Part shown: positions 5,357 through 8,501 of the stretch, in pieces
Layout: each line of letters begins with the position of its first letter
Numbering within the stretch: the first letter of the stretch is position 1
Origin: Deltaproteobacteria bacterium
GTDB lineage: Bacteria; Desulfobacterota_B; Binatia; UBA9968
Direction of reading: 5' to 3'
DNA: 8,501 bases
NCBI GenBank assembly: GCA_027297485.1
Contig: JAPUHZ010000446.1
Span: forward strand, 1 to 8,501
Notes under the pieces: generated by a model
The model's input: only the letters and a program-made list of their open reading frames with translations
Told to the model about the DNA's origin: nothing
Databases searched by the model: none
Translations under genes and position numbers: made by a program

Positions 5357-6460
5357 ATGATATGTGTCTTAAGAGAGGTCGAATTCATGAGGGTTGAAGG
5401 CTCGCCTGTTTTTGAGAGGATAGACCGTGATGCGGAGCGGTTGGACACCCCCTATGATGAGTGGGCTTCGTCTCAGGGGATCGACGTTCTCAAAGGTTAT
5501 TTCATCGAGGACGTATACACCTTGCCCCTTAAATGGTGGGGGAGGATGGGTGGATATGGGGTCTTTATCAATCTGGATGGTACGGGGTACCTGGATGACG
5601 CCTTCGTTTGCAGCATTCCCCCTGGCAAGAGTCTCAAACCCCAGAGGCACCTGTTCGAAGAGCTGGTGTATGTTCTAGCGGGAAGAGGCGCGACAACCAT
5701 GTGGCAGGAAAACGGGCCCAAACAAGGCTTTGAGTGGCAAAAGGGGAGTCTCTTTGCCATTCCCTTAAATTCCTGGCACCAACACTTTAACGGGCAGGGA
5801 GGCGAAGAGGTGCGCCTCCTTAGCGTGACAGATGCCCCTCTGGTCTTTAACCTTTTTCATAGTGAGGGATTTGTCATGAACAATCCCTATGTTTTCTCCG
5901 ACCGGCTCCAGGGGGACTTTAGAGGCAGCGGGAAGCTCTACAATGATCGCGTTTTGGTGACGAATTTTGTCTCGGATGTAATCGGTATAGAGCCCATTGC
6001 GTGGAACGAGAGGGGTAAGGGAAATGCCACGATCTTTTTTGAGCTGGCACAAAGTACCATGGGAGCCCACGTATCGGAGTTCCCTGTCGGCATCTATAAA
6101 AAGGCCCACCGCCATGGAGCGGGCGCGCATGTTTTTATACTTTCCGGAGAGGGATACTCGTTGATGTGGCCTGAGGGGAAGGAGAGGATACGGATCAACT
6201 GGAGGCCAGGCTCCATACTGGTTCCCCCGGAGGGTTGGTTTCATCAGCACTTCAATTCGGGTAACCGGCCGGCCCGCTATCTGGCCCTCAAGATGCTCAG
6301 CCGCCGTTTTAAGTTGACCCCCGGAAAGATCAAGTCCGATGTCTCTCTGAACCAAGGGGGCTGCCAAATTGAATACGAGGATGAAGATCCCGAGATCAGG
6401 CGCATCTTTGAAGAGGCATGCGTACGATCGGGGGCCACGGTTAAGATGCCGAAGAGATAG
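5357..6460 (+). CDS. Bicupin protein, gentisate 1,2-dioxygenase-like
   Basis: This 367-residue protein has two cupin barrels. In the first (about 68-165) the block PPGKSLKPQRHLFEELVYVL contains H98 and E101/E102, and the return strand has W-H141-Q-H143-F. In the second (about 225-315) H251-R-H253-x4-H258 replaces the usual HxHx(3-4)E, with F-H296-Q-H298-F after it, so a metal site is likely there. The family relates to gentisate and other ring-cleaving Fe(II) dioxygenases, but this subgroup is uncharacterised. GGGGAGGA lies only three bases before the 5357 ATG. The ATG at 5387 (MRVEGSPVF) has AGAGG eight bases upstream and may be the true start. A VOC protein gene and a hydrolase gene downstream suggest a catabolic role. 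Confidence 0.75.
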   Translation: MICVLREVEFMRVEGSPVFERIDRDAERLDTPYDEWASSQGIDVLKGYFIEDVYTLPLKWWGRMGGYGVFINLDGTGYLDDAFVCSIPPGKSLKPQRHLFEELVYVLAGRGATTMWQENGPKQGFEWQKGSLFAIPLNSWHQHFNGQGGEEVRLLSVTDAPLVFNLFHSEGFVMNNPYVFSDRLQGDFRGSGKLYNDRVLVTNFVSDVIGIEPIAWNERGKGNATIFFELAQSTMGAHVSEFPVGIYKKAHRHGAGAHVFILSGEGYSLMWPEGKERIRINWRPGSILVPPEGWFHQHFNSGNRPARYLALKMLSRRFKLTPGKIKSDVSLNQGGCQIEYEDEDPEIRRIFEEACVRSGATVKMPKR

Positions 6461-6477
6461 ATACCACTGACGAGCAC

Positions 6478-6858
6478 AACGTTACGGCTCTAATGCGAAA
6501 AGTGTGGTGGTCCAGATAAGCGCAGGGGGCCCGCTCCTCAGCGGGAGCCGATGGACCTCTACCTCTCTGCGCCTAAACACTGAACCTGTTAAGTTCATTT
6601 CCCTCAAGAAGCTTCAGTGTCGGACGTCTCCCTTTCTTCGGAGCAAACCCCCTGTGCAGTGTTACAGTCCATCTGGTTCCGAGGGAGGGAACCTGAAGGG
6701 CCTGAGGCACAGGGACGAGGAGGTTGGAGGCAGGCCCGGGCCGTTGGAGATCTCACCTGAAGGGGACGGGAGGGTGGCCGTCGAGGCAGAGACCTATTGA
6801 CTCAGGCCGGAAGGTTTTCTCCTGAGGAACCACACTTTTGGTAACAGAGCGCAACGTT
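6478..6858. mobile_element. Candidate non-autonomous inverted-repeat element, 381 bp
   Basis: The left end (6478-6508) and the reverse complement of the right end (6829-6858) align over about 30 bases with roughly 25 identities and one gap. Both begin AACGTT, share a CTCT block, and end in a perfect 11-bp match, AAAAGTGTGGT (6498-6508) with ACCACACTTTT (6829-6839). The interior has further hairpins, for example CCCGCT/AGCGGG near 6529-6544 and CACTGAA/TTCAGTG near 6579-6620. It encodes no convincing transposase; the 98-codon frame at 6504-6800 has low-complexity, non-protein-like composition. The element fills most of the 466-base gap between the cupin and VOC genes. A degraded structured RNA element such as an intron remnant is an alternative. 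Confidence 0.55.
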
Positions 6859-6860
6859 AC

Positions 6861-6889
6861 TTGACATGGTTCATGCTTTGCTTTACATC
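6861..6889 (+). promoter_or_regulatory. Possible promoter of the VOC gene at the element edge
   Basis: TTGACA (6861-6866), a 17-bp spacer and TACATC (6884-6889) form a plausible promoter with a strong -35 and weak -10. The -35 starts two bases outside the right end of the inverted-repeat element, so it may have been formed or exposed by the insertion. Confidence 0.4.
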
Positions 6890-6926
6890 CATGAAGTAGG
6901 TCAAGCCCGATAGAAAGAGAGTCATT

Positions 6927-7769
6927 ATGCTTAAACCGCTAGGGCTAATCCATGGTCATTATGAATGTCGCTCTTTGGAGGAGACGCTGCCGATTTTCAC
7001 CGATCTTTTGGCGCTCGAGGTAGTGAATCGTAAGGACGGACAAGCCATTGTGAAACATCCGAATACGGACTGGCTTTTGATCGTTCATGAGGGCGGACCC
7101 AACTCGCCTAAAAAGCCGCACAATAATCACTATGGGTTTCGCGTAGCAAACCACGAGGAGATAGAGGCGGCCTGGAACTATATTGGGACGCACAAAGAAA
7201 AATATCGCATTAAGACTCTTACAAAACCTCATGAAGCCCACTTTGCCTATTCCATTTATTTTAAAGAACCCGGCGGGAATGATTTAGAAATCGAGTACTA
7301 CGACCCGAGGGCGGTGGCCGAGGGTCGGTCCATAGCGGCGCCCCACTGGAAAGCCCCCCTACCGGAAGATCGATTTCCCGGGAGAGGGTATATTCCCCAG
7401 GCGATGTCGCACGGAACACTCCAATGCGATGATAAGGCGGCGAGCGAACGCTTCTACCGTGAGGTGCTCGGCTTACAAGTCGTTGGAGGCGGCAGGACTT
7501 CCACGTACATCAAGCATCCTTCTACCCCGTGGTACATCGTAGTGCTTCCCGGAAGGAAACGGGATTACCTGTCTCCGGTCAACCGGTTCACTTTAAAGGT
7601 TGCCTCGCCAGAGGCTGTGGAGGAGGCACACCGTGAATTTACCACTTCCGGCAAAACGATCGGGATCACTGAAGTTGAAGATCTAAGGATCAATGACGGG
7701 GAGGCTAACTTTATTTTCAGCGACCTGGACCGCAATTGGTGGGAAGTCTCTTCCTCATCGGAAGCATAA
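6927..7769 (+). CDS. Two-domain VOC (glyoxalase/extradiol dioxygenase) family protein
   Basis: This 280-residue protein has two vicinal-oxygen-chelate modules (about 5-127 and 158-277). Domain 1 has a complete candidate metal triad: H11 in HGHYEC, H68 in NNHYGF and E121 in PGGNDLEIEYYD. Domain 2 keeps H162 (MSHGTL) and E273 (DRNWWEV), but the residue matching H68 is R220 (VNRFTL), so its site looks defective. One active and one structural domain is common in extradiol dioxygenases, although those usually have the active site in the C-terminal half; here it would be the N-terminal one. AAAGAGAG precedes the ATG as a weak binding site. The role is probably ring cleavage or a related metal-dependent step; the substrate is unknown. 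Confidence 0.75.
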   Translation: MLKPLGLIHGHYECRSLEETLPIFTDLLALEVVNRKDGQAIVKHPNTDWLLIVHEGGPNSPKKPHNNHYGFRVANHEEIEAAWNYIGTHKEKYRIKTLTKPHEAHFAYSIYFKEPGGNDLEIEYYDPRAVAEGRSIAAPHWKAPLPEDRFPGRGYIPQAMSHGTLQCDDKAASERFYREVLGLQVVGGGRTSTYIKHPSTPWYIVVLPGRKRDYLSPVNRFTLKVASPEAVEEAHREFTTSGKTIGITEVEDLRINDGEANFIFSDLDRNWWEVSSSSEA

Positions 7770-7804
7770 TTTCCTGTTCGTAGCGCCCTTCATGGTGATC
7801 GGGA

Positions 7805-8501
7805 TTACGGCCCGTCATCTATGGGATTTTGGAGTTTCTGCAGTTGGCCGGTTTCGTCTGGGCCGTCTATCATCGAGTGCAGCCATTTGAGAATCGTGGG
7901 GAATGTCTCTGGAGAATTTCCCATGTGGCCCCCGGGAAAGAAACGCACCGTCTTCGGGTGACCCATTTCGAGTAGCAGATAGAAATCCTCGATGGGGACC
8001 TGTTTGTCGTCTTTACCATTGATGAGAAGGAGTGGAGCACAGGGCCTATCGAGCCATCCCTGAGTTTTGAGCGAAAGCGCGGGCATCGCTCGTATGAGCT
8101 CCTCGAACGTTCTCAGTCCGAAGAGATTGGCCCGGGCCTCGATTAGGTCGAAGAGATAGGAAGGAGCATTGCGGGATTTTTCCTGCCACTCAGGCTGAAA
8201 GAAATAGTGGATGCCGCCTCCCCAATTGATTGCCGCGCATAATCTCTCGTGTTCCACATGAGCCATTTTGGTGGCCCAGTATCCGCCGAAACTAGCTCCA
8301 AAAATGGCGATTCGCATGGCGTCAACCTCAGCTCTTTTGGAAAGATAGTCCAAAGCGGCGGAGTAAACTTGATGGGCATCCGGCGAGGCCAAGACCGGGC
8401 TCTCGCCGGTGCCCGGGCTATCCATCAGGAAACAGCCCCATCCCTCTTTTAGGAAGGATTCAGCAAAGGGATGCCGTTCCTCCTTCCAATTATCGATTCC
8501 A
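7805..8501 (-). CDS. Alpha/beta hydrolase (FrsA / dihydropseudooxynicotine hydrolase-like), 5' end outside window
   Basis: The frame is open to the window edge; 25 codons (GIDNWKEERHPFAESFLKEG then WGCFL) precede the first internal Met at 8425, so the start lies beyond 8501. The catalytic triad is visible: nucleophile Ser in GASFGG (codon 8291-8293), an Asp in NGKDDKQVP and His in FPGGHMGN. The strand MDSPGTGES before the nucleophile elbow resembles FrsA-type esterases and the C-C hydrolase that acts on 2,6-dihydroxypseudooxynicotine. A lid-like helical insert (GIHYFFQPEW to ALSLKTQGW) separates the core strands. It converges on the VOC gene with a 35-base gap and no clear terminator. Hydrolysis of a ring-cleavage product is a reasonable guess, not shown. 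Confidence 0.8.
   Translation of the reverse strand, partial: GIDNWKEERHPFAESFLKEGWGCFLMDSPGTGESPVLASPDAHQVYSAALDYLSKRAEVDAMRIAIFGASFGGYWATKMAHVEHERLCAAINWGGGIHYFFQPEWQEKSRNAPSYLFDLIEARANLFGLRTFEELIRAMPALSLKTQGWLDRPCAPLLLINGKDDKQVPIEDFYLLLEMGHPKTVRFFPGGHMGNSPETFPTILKWLHSMIDGPDETGQLQKLQNPIDDGP

Noticed and set aside
5765..6367. 200-codon minus-strand open frame opposite the cupin gene
   Set aside because: It is the antisense shadow of a well-supported cupin with conserved motifs, and its translation shows no recognisable domain.
6504..6800. 98-codon plus-strand frame between the cupin and VOC genes
   Set aside because: It lies inside the inverted-repeat element, is rich in Ser, Pro and Gly, and has no family motif or ribosome binding site.
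6472..6860. 14-bp direct repeat (GAGC-A/G-CAACGTTAC) as a target-site duplication
   Set aside because: The AACGTT part belongs to both element ends and is self-complementary, so the direct match is largely explained by the inverted ends; it does not sit cleanly outside them.
1..8501. CRISPR array, tRNA or rRNA gene
   Set aside because: No regularly spaced short repeats, cloverleaf-like segment or rRNA-like stretch was seen on either strand.

Overview
The window looks like accessory DNA from an uncultured bacterium of moderate GC content. It carries toxin-antitoxin (TA) modules, gene fragments, short inverted-repeat elements and dioxygenase-fold catabolic genes. The livH, cupin and VOC families seen here are typical of large-genome soil or sediment lineages such as Desulfobacterota, Tectomicrobia, Rokubacteria or NC10. 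That placement is a low-confidence inference from protein style only; no rRNA or marker gene is present.

Positions 1-2812 hold three consecutive two-gene modules of TA type, all on the + strand. The first (about 65-888) pairs an unrecognised, possibly 5'-truncated protein, a candidate toxin, with a zinc-ribbon plus ribbon-helix-helix protein, through a 4-base ATGA overlap. The second (1218-1894) and third (2170-2812) are vapBC modules with clear PIN-domain toxins. Gene debris lies between them: a LivH permease N-terminus (906-1088) and an orphan lipoprotein N-terminus (1947-2099).

Positions 2809-3873 encode a PF10023-type predicted aminopeptidase with an HExxH site. Its start overlaps the stop of vapC2. 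Codons for residues 21-44 (2869-2940) are a near-identical copy of 2025-2096, so vapBC2 lies between 72-bp direct repeats. Recombination between them would delete the module and rebuild an aminopeptidase gene with a conventional lipoprotein signal peptide. As it stands, the intact gene has a LivH-like, uncharged N-terminus. This nested TA/aminopeptidase arrangement is the most unusual structure in the window.

Positions 3874-4350 are non-coding. They contain a 234-bp element with terminal inverted repeats (TIRs), followed by three successive hairpins. Positions 4351-5280 encode a tandem TerB-like protein.

Positions 5357-8501 look catabolic: a bicupin of gentisate-dioxygenase type, a two-domain VOC protein and a convergent, incomplete alpha/beta hydrolase. 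Together they could form part of a ring-cleavage or related pathway, but no substrate can be read from the sequence. A second inverted-repeat element (6478-6858, 381 bp) sits between the cupin and VOC genes, and a TTGACA box begins two bases beyond its right end.
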